Shown: positions 6,620 through 13,587, numbered from the stretch's first letter. The stretch is DNA of 13,713 nt from Thermohalobaculum sp035527255 (GCA_035527255.1 DATLAW010000135.1:1-13713), one strand, 5' to 3'. A program made the numbers and translations. Notes: generated from the sequence alone by a model not told the origin.

Positions 6620-7995
6620 CCGTCGAGGCCGACTTGATAGCGACTACGGGCGAAATTGTTGCCATTCGCGGTGGCGTGCTGGACATCTTTTTTCGCGGCG
6701 AGCCGCCACGCATCCACGATCTGTTGCGCGTGGGTGACATTTCCATTGAAGTCGCCGCGCTGGTCGGAGATGGCGTGGTTCGGGGTTTGGCGCTCGGTTC
6801 GGTGCGGGGCCTAGGTCTGGGGATGCGGGTGGAGGCAACCGGAGCGCCGATCCAGGCACCGGTGGGCGACGGCGTGCTGGGCCGGATGCTGAACGTCTTC
6901 GGTGATCCCATCGACGGACTCGGGCGGCTGGAGACGGCGGAGCGCCGTCCGGTACATCGGCCGCCGCCACGATTGACCGAGAGGGTGGTGCACGCCGAAA
7001 TTTTCGAAACCGGTATCAAGGCTGTCGACCTGCTGTGCCCGATCGAGCGCGGCGGCAAGACCGGGTTGTTCGGCGGCGCCGGTGTCGGCAAGACGGTGCT
7101 GATCACCGAGCTGATCCACAACACCGCCAGCCACCACAAGGGCGTCAGCCTGTTCTGCGGTATCGGCGAACGCTCGCGCGAGGCCGAGGAACTTTATCGT
7201 GAGATGCGCGAGGCGGGCGTGCTGGGCCAGGCCGTCCTGCTGTTCGGGCAGATGAACGAGCCGCCCGGTGTGCGGTTTCTGATCGGCAACGCCGCGCTGA
7301 CCATCGCCGAGTATTTCCGGGATGAAAAGCGCCAGGACGTCCTGCTGATGATCGATAACATCTTCCGCTTCGTGCAGGCTGGCTCGGAGGTCTCGGGCCT
7401 GTTGGGTCGGATGCCGTCGCGAGTGGGGTATCAGCCGACACTCGCCACCGAGATCGCTGCTCTGGAGGAACGGATCGCCTCGACCCGCTCGGGGGCGATC
7501 ACTTCGATTCAGGCAGTGTACGTGCCCGCCGACGACTTTACTGATCCGGCTGTGACGCATGTGTTCTCTCATCTCTCGGCCTCGGTCGTATTGTCGCGCA
7601 AGCGAGCCAGCGAGGGGCTCTACCCAGCCATCGACCCGCTGACCTCGACCTCGGTGATGCTCAGTCCCGGCGTGGTGGGCCAGCGCCACTACGATATCGC
7701 CCGGGCAGTGCGCCGGACGTTGGCAGAATACGAGGAACTGCGCGACATCATTGCCATGCTGGGGCTGGAGGAGTTGTCGCAGGCCGACCGGACCACCGTC
7801 GCACGGGCGCGTCGGTTGGAGCGATTTCTGACCCAGCCATTCTTCACCACCGGAGCCTTCACCGGCGCTAACGGGCGGCTTGTGCCCCTGGAGCAGACAC
7901 TGGACGGGTGCGAGCGGCTGTTGAGCCAGATCAAGTTCGATTTGCCTGAAAGCGCCTACTACATGATTGGCGCCATAGACGAGGCAAAGGCATGA
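6616..7995 (+). CDS. atpD: N-type ATPase catalytic subunit beta
   Basis: This is the catalytic, nucleotide-binding subunit of the peripheral headpiece of an N-type rotary ATPase. The 459-aa protein has an N-terminal beta-barrel, then P-loop GGAGVGKT (153-160), catalytic Glu185 in GERSREAEELY, and Walker B DVLLMID (241-247). The segment SGLLGRMPSRVGYQPTL and VYVPADDFTDPA follow. The lever region that is usually DELSEED reads EELSQAD (385-391), so two carboxylates are replaced. The likely start is GTG 6616, with GGGAGA at 6603-6608 seven bases upstream. It is the first atp gene, as in other N-ATPase operons; in ordinary F-type operons beta comes near the end. It overlaps atpC by four bases (ATGA). 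Confidence 0.96.
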   Translation: MTVEADLIATTGEIVAIRGGVLDIFFRGEPPRIHDLLRVGDISIEVAALVGDGVVRGLALGSVRGLGLGMRVEATGAPIQAPVGDGVLGRMLNVFGDPIDGLGRLETAERRPVHRPPPRLTERVVHAEIFETGIKAVDLLCPIERGGKTGLFGGAGVGKTVLITELIHNTASHHKGVSLFCGIGERSREAEELYREMREAGVLGQAVLLFGQMNEPPGVRFLIGNAALTIAEYFRDEKRQDVLLMIDNIFRFVQAGSEVSGLLGRMPSRVGYQPTLATEIAALEERIASTRSGAITSIQAVYVPADDFTDPAVTHVFSHLSASVVLSRKRASEGLYPAIDPLTSTSVMLSPGVVGQRHYDIARAVRRTLAEYEELRDIIAMLGLEELSQADRTTVARARRLERFLTQPFFTTGAFTGANGRLVPLEQTLDGCERLLSQIKFDLPESAYYMIGAIDEAKA

Positions 7996-8399
7996 TCGGT
8001 AGTACTGAGATGACCGTAAACCTGCGCGTGCCCGCAAGAACAATTCACCAGGGCGCAGTGGAGCGGCTGACCGCGAAGGCTGAGAATGGCAATTTCGGCG
8101 TTCTGCCCAACCACATCGACTTCGTCGCGGCGCTGGTCCCCGGCGTACTTACGCTGGTCGAACCTAGTGGGCGCGAGCGTTTCTTCGGGGTCGATGAGGG
8201 GGTTTTTGTCAAGCAGGGCAGCAAGATAGACATTTGCGTGCGCCGCGCGGTTGAGGGCGAGGATCTGGCGAAGCTAACTGCAACCGTGCTGAAAGCCTTC
8301 GTTGAACTGGACGACCATGAACGCACAGCGCGCACGGCGCTGGCGCGGCTGGAGGCAAACATGGTGCGCCGGTTTGCCGAATTACGGAGCGCGCCGTGA
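7992..8399 (+). CDS. atpC: N-type ATPase subunit epsilon
   Basis: This is the small central-stalk subunit. The protein is 135 aa with an N-terminal beta-sandwich (VNLRVPARTIHQGAVERLTA, then GNFGVLPNHIDFVAALVPG, the classic epsilon pattern). A helical C-terminus of about 40 residues follows (LDDHERTARTALARLEANM). ATG 7992 overlaps the atpD stop by four bases; an in-frame ATG at 8010 is an alternative start that would remove six residues. The order beta-epsilon at the head of the operon is typical of N-ATPases. The C-terminal helices of epsilon regulate rotation in F-ATPases; whether they inhibit here is unknown. Confidence 0.9.
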   Translation: MIGSTEMTVNLRVPARTIHQGAVERLTAKAENGNFGVLPNHIDFVAALVPGVLTLVEPSGRERFFGVDEGVFVKQGSKIDICVRRAVEGEDLAKLTATVLKAFVELDDHERTARTALARLEANMVRRFAELRSAP

Positions 8400-8695
8400 T
8401 CCCCCCTTCGCCAGACAAACCGGACAAGGCTGCCGAGGAGATCGAGCGCGGCGCCGAGCGAATGCGAAAGTCCCGGGAGTCGCCACCGCCCAGTCCGATG
8501 AGCGGCCTCGGGACTTTTGGGATGGTCGGCTGGTCGATTGCCGTGCCGACATTGGGCGGAATTTTTCTGGGTCTGTGGCTCGACCGGGTCGCACCGCAAG
8601 CGTTCTCCTGGACGGTAGCACTTCTGACTGCCGGCGTGCTCCTCGGCGCGGCAATCGCCTGGCGCTGGGTCTGGCGTGAGCGTGACCCGGATTGA
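8396..8695 (+). CDS. atpQ: N-ATPase accessory membrane protein AtpQ (AtpI/ATPase_gene1-like)
   Basis: This is a small, 99-aa membrane protein. A charged, proline-containing N-terminus (residues 1-40) precedes two membrane helices, about 42-62 (GMVGWSIAVPTLGGIFLGLWLDR) split at its end by the characteristic GLWLDR, and about 70-92. The G-rich helix followed by WLDR is the signature of the ATPase_gene1/AtpI-like family. It is encoded between atpC and atpR, where N-ATPase operons carry atpQ. The role is not settled: AtpI-like proteins have been linked to c-ring assembly and to Mg2+ uptake. The GTG start at 8396 overlaps the atpC stop by four bases (GTGA). Confidence 0.8.
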   Translation: MIPPSPDKPDKAAEEIERGAERMRKSRESPPPSPMSGLGTFGMVGWSIAVPTLGGIFLGLWLDRVAPQAFSWTVALLTAGVLLGAAIAWRWVWRERDPD

Positions 8696-8699
8696 GATG

Positions 8700-8707
8700 A
8701 AAGGAGG
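8700..8707 (+). promoter_or_regulatory. Strong Shine-Dalgarno before atpR
   Basis: AAAGGAGG lies 6 bases before ATG 8714. It is one of the strongest ribosome binding sites in the operon, and it serves the only atp gene apart from atpE, atpF and atpB that does not start inside its upstream neighbour by four or more bases. Confidence 0.6.
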
Positions 8708-8713
8708 CGTTCA

Positions 8714-8983
8714 ATGGGCTGGATCGATTTAGCGATGGGCGCGAGCCTGGGCGTGGCCGCGGGGGGCCTGTTCTTTGGCGCGCTGGCGCTGAACGTGCGG
8801 GCTGCGTGCCGCGCACGCCAGCCCGGCGCACTTCTGCTGGGGGGGGCAACAGTGCGGATCGGGCTGCTGCTGTTGGCCGGATGGGGTGCGGCGCAAATCG
8901 GGGCCATGAGCGGCGTGGCCTTTGCAGCGGGTTTTTTGGCCGCCCGCTCGACTGCCCTGGTGCTGGCGCGGGGGGTTGGGTGA
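8714..8983 (+). CDS. atpR: N-ATPase subunit AtpR
   Basis: This is an 89-aa integral membrane protein with three predicted helices (about residues 5-26, 40-62 and 66-86). Arg48 lies in the second helix (GGATVRIGLLLLAG) and Arg78 in the third (AGFLAARSTALV). AtpR with intramembrane arginines is, as I recall, a hallmark of N-ATPase operons (Dibrova and colleagues). The arginines were proposed to interact with the c-subunit carboxylates, perhaps during ring assembly. The gene lies between atpQ and atpB, as expected, and its stop codon is immediately followed by the atpB start. The molecular function is unproven. Confidence 0.82.
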   Translation: MGWIDLAMGASLGVAAGGLFFGALALNVRAACRARQPGALLLGGATVRIGLLLLAGWGAAQIGAMSGVAFAAGFLAARSTALVLARGVG

Positions 8984-9721
8984 ATGGAAATTACCCCCGA
9001 CGCTAGGATCCTGTTCGAGGTCGCGGGCCTGCCCGTGAATGCGACCATCTTCAATACGTGGATCGTAATGGCGTTGTTGACGATTGGCTCAGCGCTGATC
9101 ACGTGGCGGCTGCAACCGGATGTTCCAGCCAGCCGCTGGCGCACGGCGCTGGAGGTGATCGTCACCGCCATCGAGGCGCAAATCGCCGAAGTCACGCGCC
9201 AACCCTCGACCCGTTTTATCCCCTTCATCGGCACGCTGTTCCTGTTCATCGCGGTATCGAACCTGCTGCTGGTCGTGCCGGGCTTCGCCCCACCCACGGC
9301 CTCGCTTTCTACCACTACTGCACTGGCGCTGACGGTTCTGGTCGCGGTGCCCGCATTCGGGATAGCCAGCCGGGGACTCGGCGGCTACCTGCGAACCTAT
9401 CTGCAACCCACCATTCTGATGCTGCCATTCAACATTATCAGCGAGGTCACGCGCGGGCTGGCACTGGCGGTCCGGCTTTACGGCAACATCATGAGCGGGG
9501 CGGTGATCGCCGGTATCCTGCTCGGCGTCGCCCCGTTCTTCTTCCCCGTAGTGATGGACATGCTCGGGCTGCTGACCGGGCTGATCCAGGCGTACATCTT
9601 CGCGGTCCTGGCAATGGTTTATATCGCCGCCGCAACCGGCCCGGTGCCCAGAGCTAATCCAAGCCCTTCGAGCCGTGAACGCGCCGCCACAGATGTTGGC
9701 GCCCTAGATGGAGAGAAATAA
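8984..9721 (+). CDS. atpB: N-type ATPase membrane subunit a
   Basis: This is the stator membrane subunit that forms the two ion half-channels against the c-ring. The protein is 245 aa with five or six hydrophobic segments. The conserved SNLLLVVPGFAPPTASLSTT block (residues about 92-111) is present. The essential stator arginine is Arg164 in AVRLYGNIMSG, equivalent to LRLFGN of F-type a subunits. The C-terminal helix AYIFAVLAMVYIAAATG ends in a hydrophilic tail of about 30 residues (PVPRANPSPSSRERAATDV and on). ATG 8984 directly abuts the atpR stop. The stop overlaps the atpE start by one base (TAATG). Confidence 0.95.
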   Translation: MEITPDARILFEVAGLPVNATIFNTWIVMALLTIGSALITWRLQPDVPASRWRTALEVIVTAIEAQIAEVTRQPSTRFIPFIGTLFLFIAVSNLLLVVPGFAPPTASLSTTTALALTVLVAVPAFGIASRGLGGYLRTYLQPTILMLPFNIISEVTRGLALAVRLYGNIMSGAVIAGILLGVAPFFFPVVMDMLGLLTGLIQAYIFAVLAMVYIAAATGPVPRANPSPSSRERAATDVGALDGEK

Positions 9722-10017
9722 TGACTGACATTGGATTGATCGCCGCAATCTCGATTTTCACCGCTGGGCTGACCGTCGCTTTTGGCGCCATTGGCCCAGC
9801 CCTGGGTGAAGCGCGGGCGGCGGCGCAGGCGCTCGCGTCCATCGCTCAGCAACCAGACGCATCGGGAGCGATTTCGCGTACTCTGTTTGTCAGCCTCGCA
9901 ATGATCGAGTCGACAGCAATCTACTGTTTCGTTGTCTCGATGATTCTGATCTTCGCCAACCCGTTCTGGAGCTGGGCAACAGAGGCGACAGCGGCTGCCG
10001 CCGGAGCGGGCGGTTAA
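9721..10017 (+). CDS. atpE: N-type ATPase rotor subunit c, two-carboxylate type
   Basis: This is the rotor-ring subunit that carries the transported ion. It is a 98-aa hairpin of two membrane helices joined by the polar loop ASIAQQPDASG, so the conserved RQP is QQP here. Helix 2 carries the ion-binding signature MIESTAIY with Glu63, Ser64, Thr65 and Tyr68, matching the Na+-binding ESTxxY pattern of Ilyobacter c. Helix 1 has Glu30 in GPALGEA where Ilyobacter has Gln32, giving two carboxylates. Such rings exist in Na+-coupled Fusobacterium. The Burkholderia pseudomallei N-ATPase ring, however, was reported as H+-specific with 17 subunits, so the ion cannot be fixed from sequence. The C-terminus carries an extra alanine-rich tail after ANPFWSW. 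Confidence 0.95.
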   Translation: MTDIGLIAAISIFTAGLTVAFGAIGPALGEARAAAQALASIAQQPDASGAISRTLFVSLAMIESTAIYCFVVSMILIFANPFWSWATEATAAAAGAGG

Positions 10018-10021
10018 ACCC

Positions 10022-10786
10022 ATGTTCATCGATTGGTTCACCGTTGCGGCGCAGATCGCCAACTTCCTGGTGCTGATCTGGCTGCTTAAGCGGTTCCTGT
10101 ACCGCCCGATCCTCGATGGCATTGATCGTCGCGAGGCTGATATCGCGGCGCGCATTGAGGACGCCGAAGCGGCGCGGATGGATGCCGAGGCTGCGACAGG
10201 CGAACACCGGGCGGCACTGGCCGTGCTGGACGGCGAGAAGGCCGATATCCTTGAGGCAGCACGCGCTGAGGCGGCGGCTGAGGAATCCGCTTTGCGGCTG
10301 GAAAAACACGCTGTGCTGGAGAGCGAGCAAGCGCAGTGGCGCCAGCAGATTGAGAATGAGCGTGCCGCCTACCTGGCGAAGTTGCGCGCCGCTGGGGCGC
10401 AGGCGATCTTTTCACTGACAGCCAAGGCGCTGAAGGATCTAGCCGATGTGGGGTTGGAGGACCAGATCGCGGGGCAACTCGAATCCCGCCTGAGCACACT
10501 TGGCCCCGACCTCCGGCAGGTGGCGCAGACCGCAGGTGGGGCTGTGGCCATAAGCAGCTTTCCCCTGAGCAAGGCACGGCGTGACAGCCTGCGGCTCGCA
10601 TTCTCGCAGGCAGTTGACGGCGCAAAACTAACCTTCCGAACTGACCCGCACGGGCCGCTCGGGTTGACGATCCGGATGGACGGGCTACGGCTCGGCTGGA
10701 CCGTGGAGAGCTACCTCGACGACCTGGAAGTGGCGATGAACGCGCGGTTGGACGCATCAGAGACAGCTTCCGGAGCGGCGGCGTGA
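10022..10786 (+). CDS. atpF: N-type ATPase subunit b with delta-like C-terminal extension
   Basis: This is the peripheral-stalk subunit. One N-terminal membrane helix (about residues 8-25, ending LLKRFLYRPI) is followed by a long alanine/glutamate-rich coiled coil (about 30-135). The total length is 254 aa, against about 156 in E. coli. The extra C-terminal part (about 173-240) has the pattern AVAISSFPLS, then a short helix, then DPHGPLGLTIRMDG and a final helix. It resembles the C-terminal domain of F-type delta (a strand, a PLS-type helix cap, Dp-x-GG-like turn). No separate delta gene exists in the operon. The start ATG 10022 is 4 bases after the atpE stop. The stop overlaps atpA by four bases. 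Confidence 0.9.
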   Translation: MFIDWFTVAAQIANFLVLIWLLKRFLYRPILDGIDRREADIAARIEDAEAARMDAEAATGEHRAALAVLDGEKADILEAARAEAAAEESALRLEKHAVLESEQAQWRQQIENERAAYLAKLRAAGAQAIFSLTAKALKDLADVGLEDQIAGQLESRLSTLGPDLRQVAQTAGGAVAISSFPLSKARRDSLRLAFSQAVDGAKLTFRTDPHGPLGLTIRMDGLRLGWTVESYLDDLEVAMNARLDASETASGAAA

Positions 10787-12321
10787 GACGGATATTGACC
10801 CTGGCCGGCGCGGCTGACGCTGCAGTGGCGCTGTTGGCGGAGATCGTCGCGGCGCCCGGACCTGAACCGCGCGTGGAGGAGATTGGCACGGTCGAAGAGG
10901 TGGGTGACGGTGTCGCCTTTGTCACTGGCCTAGGTCGCGCACTGGCTGACGAGTTGGTGATCTTCGCCTCCGGCGAAACCGGTGTCGTTTCGGATCTGGA
11001 GGTCAGTCGGCTGGGCGTTATCCTGCTCGGCAATGCGGAACGGATAGCCGTGGGTGACGACGTGCGGCGCAGTCGTAGTGTCGTCAGCGTTCCGGTCGGG
11101 GAGGCATTGCTCGGCCGCGTCGTAGACGCGCTTGGCCGGCCGCGCGACGGCGGTGGCAAGGTTACCGCGACAAAGACCGCCCCAATCGAGGCCGACGCGC
11201 CGCGCATCCTCGACCGCGCGCCGGTCAAGCGACCGCTGGCGACCGGGATCAAGGCGATCGATGCGGCCGTGCCCATCGGGCGCGGCCAGCGGGAGTTGAT
11301 CATTGGTGACCGTCAGACCGGCAAGACGTCGATCGCCATCGACGCCATGCTGAACCAGAAGGACACCGGCGTGATCTGCGTCTATTGCGCGATTGGGCAA
11401 CGGGGCGATGCGGTGGCACGGGTCGTTGCAGCGTTGCGGGAAGGCGGGATGATGGACCAGTCCATCGTTATGGTCGCCGGTGGTGAAGAAGGGCCGGGCC
11501 TCAGTTTCATCGCACCCTACGCGGCGACGGCGGTGGCGGAGTATTTCGCCCACAGCGGCCAGGACGTGCTGATCATCTATGACGACCTGACCCGCCATGC
11601 CCGCACCTGCCGCGAGCTGTCGCTGCTGCTGCGCCACCCGCCCGGACGCGAGGCCTACCCGGGCGACATATTTTACACCCACGCGCGATTGCTGGAGCGA
11701 TCGGCGCAGCTTTCGGAGGAACAGGGCGGCGGCTCGATCACAGCGCTGCCGGTTGTGGAAACGCAAGCGGAGAACCTATCGGCCTACATTCCAACCAACC
11801 TGATCTCGATCACCGATGGGCAGATCTATCTCTCGCCACGCCTGGTGCGGAAGGGTCAGTTCCCTGCGGTCGATCTTGGCAAGTCGGTCTCTCGTGTCGG
11901 CGGAAAGGCGCAGTCGCCAGCTTTTCGCGCAATCGCTGGCGATGTGCGGATCACCCTGTCACAGTTCGAGGAGCTTGAAAGTTTCGCGCGCTTTGGCACC
12001 CGGCTGGACGACGAAACGCGGGCTCGGCTGGCGCGGGGTGCAGCAGTGCGGGCGGCGCTGTTGCAGCCTGAACGCGATCCAATCCCGGCGCCCGAGCAGC
12101 TAACCGTGCTGCTGGCGGCAATGAACGGGCACCTGGACGAGGTTCCCGCAGCGCAGATGCCAACAACGATGGCGGCATTGCGCAGTGCGGCGCGCAGCGG
12201 CCTTGGCGCGGTCGCCGAGCGGATTGTGACCGGCGCACCACTGGAGGAGGGCGACCGTGCAGCGATCCTAGACCTTGCGTCACGGACATTGACGGAGGCC
12301 GGTGTCGATGCAGACGCTTGA
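10783..12321 (+). CDS. atpA: N-type ATPase subunit alpha
   Basis: This is the regulatory nucleotide-binding subunit that alternates with beta in the head. The protein has 512 aa. An N-terminal helix is followed by the beta-barrel, then P-loop GDRQTGKT (175-182) and IYDDLTRHARTCRELSLLLR. PPGREAYPGDIFYTHARLLE and the arginine finger Arg371 in SVSRVGGKAQ come next, with a helical C-terminal domain after that. GTG 10783 overlaps the atpF stop by four bases (GTGA). The 3' end overlaps the likely atpG start by 14 bases. Order b-alpha-gamma without delta is the N-ATPase arrangement. Confidence 0.96.
   Translation: MRRILTLAGAADAAVALLAEIVAAPGPEPRVEEIGTVEEVGDGVAFVTGLGRALADELVIFASGETGVVSDLEVSRLGVILLGNAERIAVGDDVRRSRSVVSVPVGEALLGRVVDALGRPRDGGGKVTATKTAPIEADAPRILDRAPVKRPLATGIKAIDAAVPIGRGQRELIIGDRQTGKTSIAIDAMLNQKDTGVICVYCAIGQRGDAVARVVAALREGGMMDQSIVMVAGGEEGPGLSFIAPYAATAVAEYFAHSGQDVLIIYDDLTRHARTCRELSLLLRHPPGREAYPGDIFYTHARLLERSAQLSEEQGGGSITALPVVETQAENLSAYIPTNLISITDGQIYLSPRLVRKGQFPAVDLGKSVSRVGGKAQSPAFRAIAGDVRITLSQFEELESFARFGTRLDDETRARLARGAAVRAALLQPERDPIPAPEQLTVLLAAMNGHLDEVPAAQMPTTMAALRSAARSGLGAVAERIVTGAPLEEGDRAAILDLASRTLTEAGVDADA
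12294..12298 (+). promoter_or_regulatory. Ribosome binding site selecting the atpG start
   Basis: GGAGG lies 9 bases before ATG 12308 but only 3 bases before the in-frame GTG 12302. The spacing favours ATG 12308. The site lies inside the 3' end of atpA, so the two genes are translationally coupled. Confidence 0.55.
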
Positions 12322-13252
12322 GGCGCTTTCTCGGCGCATGTCGACGCTGGAGAGCATCCACAGTGTCGTGCGCACCATGAAGACGCTCTCGGCCGTCAAT
12401 GCGGCGCCCTATGAAAGTGCGGCGGCCTCGATCGACCGGTTCCACGAGACAGTTCTGCGGGGCTTGCAGATAGTCTTACGCAGCATCGACGCGCCGCGGC
12501 GCCCGGGCGAAACGGCTGCCGCGCTGCAGATCGCGCTGGTGTTCGGCTCCGATCACGGGCTGTGCGGCGGCTATAACGAGGCGGTTGCCGCGGCGGCGCT
12601 GGCGGACACGAGCCTTCGCGGCGTAACATTCTTCGCTGTCGGCGCGCGCATGGCAGCGACCCTTGAGGGCCTCGGCGTCATTGTGGCGCAACAGTTCACA
12701 CCGCCTGCCTCCGCCGACGGGGTGGGCCGGCTAGCAGGCGAGGTGCTGATTGCGTTGGACGAGGCGCGGGCGCAGATGGCGGGCGGGGACATCGCAGTTG
12801 CGACAGTGCACATGAGACGCGGGGCGAGTGGCGCACACGCACCGGAACGCAGTCAACTTCTACCCGTGGCGTCGGAGTTTCTGGACGAATTGCGGGTGCG
12901 GCCCTGGTCCTCGCGCTGCCTGCCAACCTTTAGAATGGCACCGGACGCGCTGTTCGGCGCGCTAATCCGCCACCACCTGTTCGCCAGCCTGTTCCGCGCG
13001 GCGGCGGAGGCAATGGCGGCGGAAAACGCTGCGCGGCTTGCGCTGATGCAGCAAGCCGAGCGCGCCATCGATGACCGTCTAACGGAACTGCGGGCCGCTC
13101 ACCGGGCGGCTCGCCAATCCGAGATTACCAACGAGTTGCTGGACGTGATTGCCGGGTCCGAGGCGTTGAATCGGGCGCGGCTCCGGCGGAAACTCTCCAC
13201 TTCCAAGCGAGCAAAGCTCGATTGGGCCGCGCCGACCACAACTTCGACATAA
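12308..13252 (+). CDS. atpG: N-type ATPase subunit gamma
   Basis: This is the central rotor shaft. The protein is 314 aa from ATG 12308 (316 aa from GTG 12302). The N-terminal helix is gamma-like (RRMSTLESIHSVVRTMKTLS), and the central fold has ALVFGSDHGLCGGYNEAV. The C-terminal helix carries AENAARLALMQQAERAIDD and ITNELLDVIAGSEAL, the usual end of gamma. After GSEAL about 27 additional residues follow (beginning NRARLRRKLSTSKRAKLDW), more than I expect for the family. This tail contains a 9-base-pair hairpin in the DNA and ends at TAA 13250-13252, just before a zone of gene fragments. The tail may be natural or may reflect a rearranged 3' end. The functional core is intact, so the subunit is probably active. 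Confidence 0.92.
   Translation: MQTLEALSRRMSTLESIHSVVRTMKTLSAVNAAPYESAAASIDRFHETVLRGLQIVLRSIDAPRRPGETAAALQIALVFGSDHGLCGGYNEAVAAAALADTSLRGVTFFAVGARMAATLEGLGVIVAQQFTPPASADGVGRLAGEVLIALDEARAQMAGGDIAVATVHMRRGASGAHAPERSQLLPVASEFLDELRVRPWSSRCLPTFRMAPDALFGALIRHHLFASLFRAAAEAMAAENAARLALMQQAERAIDDRLTELRAAHRAARQSEITNELLDVIAGSEALNRARLRRKLSTSKRAKLDWAAPTTTST
13203..13225 (+). repeat. Imperfect hairpin in the 3' end of atpG
   Basis: The arms CCAAGCGAGC and GCTCGATTGG pair at nine of ten positions around an AAA loop, with one G/A mismatch. No T-run follows, so it is not a typical intrinsic terminator. It could limit 3' degradation of the long transcript, mark an old insertion-element end, or be chance within coding sequence. 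Confidence 0.3.
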
Positions 13253-13495
13253 AGCGGCATGTCGCCGCCGACGGCAATTGCTACCATCCTGGCATTCCCG
13301 CACTCTGCAGGACACCATTGTTGCGTTTTTGAGGGCACGATCCAGCCTCGCCTCCTTGACACTAATCATTTCTATGTTGCGCTTGGCTCGGGAAAACTGG
13401 CTGCAGATCCGTTCCTGCGGTTTCTTGTTGATATTTTTTGTCCGAATGGCCAGCCCAAGGTCCGCGAAGCGATCTTTCTTGCCACTTGGACATGC
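13253..13495 (+). pseudogene. Fragment of a conserved protein, possibly Ntn-hydrolase/proteasome-like
   Basis: The frame directly after the atpG stop is open in the same phase and encodes a protein-like stretch including HHCCVFEGTIQPRLLD and FYVALGSGKLAADPFLRF, then KVREAIFLATWT. The pattern of a hydrophobic strand ending in GSG, followed by a helix with ADPFL, recalls proteasome-like Ntn hydrolases. This is a weak recollection and not a firm assignment. There is no N-terminal nucleophile region, and near residue 80 the frame turns into IS256-like sequence. It therefore looks like a broken internal piece of a gene. ATG 13259 has no clear ribosome site. The right boundary is approximate. Confidence 0.35.
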
Positions 13496-13587
13496 CCCAT
13501 CCGGGATCACCTGGGCGAGATGGTGCGCGGGACGGTCGAGGAAGCGCTGAACGCGATGCTCGACGCCGAGGCGGAGCGGCGCAACTG
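13493..13587 (+). pseudogene. IS256-type transposase, short N-terminal fragment
   Basis: About 30 residues, IRDHLGEMVRGTVEEALN followed by AMLDAEAERR, resemble the N-terminal region of IS256/mutator-family transposases. There a helix with GTVEETLNALLDAEAD precedes the RYER...RAG..ER segment. The match stops abruptly where the IS30-type sequence of the opposite strand begins. No start codon, catalytic DDE residues or terminal repeats are present. The boundaries are approximate, and the frame happens to be continuous with the preceding fragment. Confidence 0.5.

Noticed and set aside
6811..8043. Long minus-strand ORF (410 codons) opposite atpD
   Set aside because: It is a shadow of GC-rich atpD. 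Beta has complete catalytic motifs, and the minus product shows no domain pattern.
8209..9315. Minus-strand ORF (368 codons) opposite atpC-atpQ-atpR-atpB
   Set aside because: It spans four recognisable + strand genes, and its product is low-complexity and rich in S, A, P and R, as expected from antisense GC-rich DNA.
10086..11303. Minus-strand ORF (405 codons) opposite atpF-atpA
   Set aside because: It is antisense to clear ATPase subunits, with a low-complexity product and no motifs.
6616..13252. Reading the atp cluster as the housekeeping F-type operon
   Set aside because: The order D-C-Q-R-B-E-F-A-G, the presence of atpQ and atpR, the missing delta gene and the long b subunit are all N-ATPase traits.
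13079..13510. Minus-strand ORF of 143 codons covering the atpG 3' end and the fragment zone
   Set aside because: It overlaps the conserved gamma C-terminus, and the product shows no family pattern. The + strand frame looks more protein-like here.
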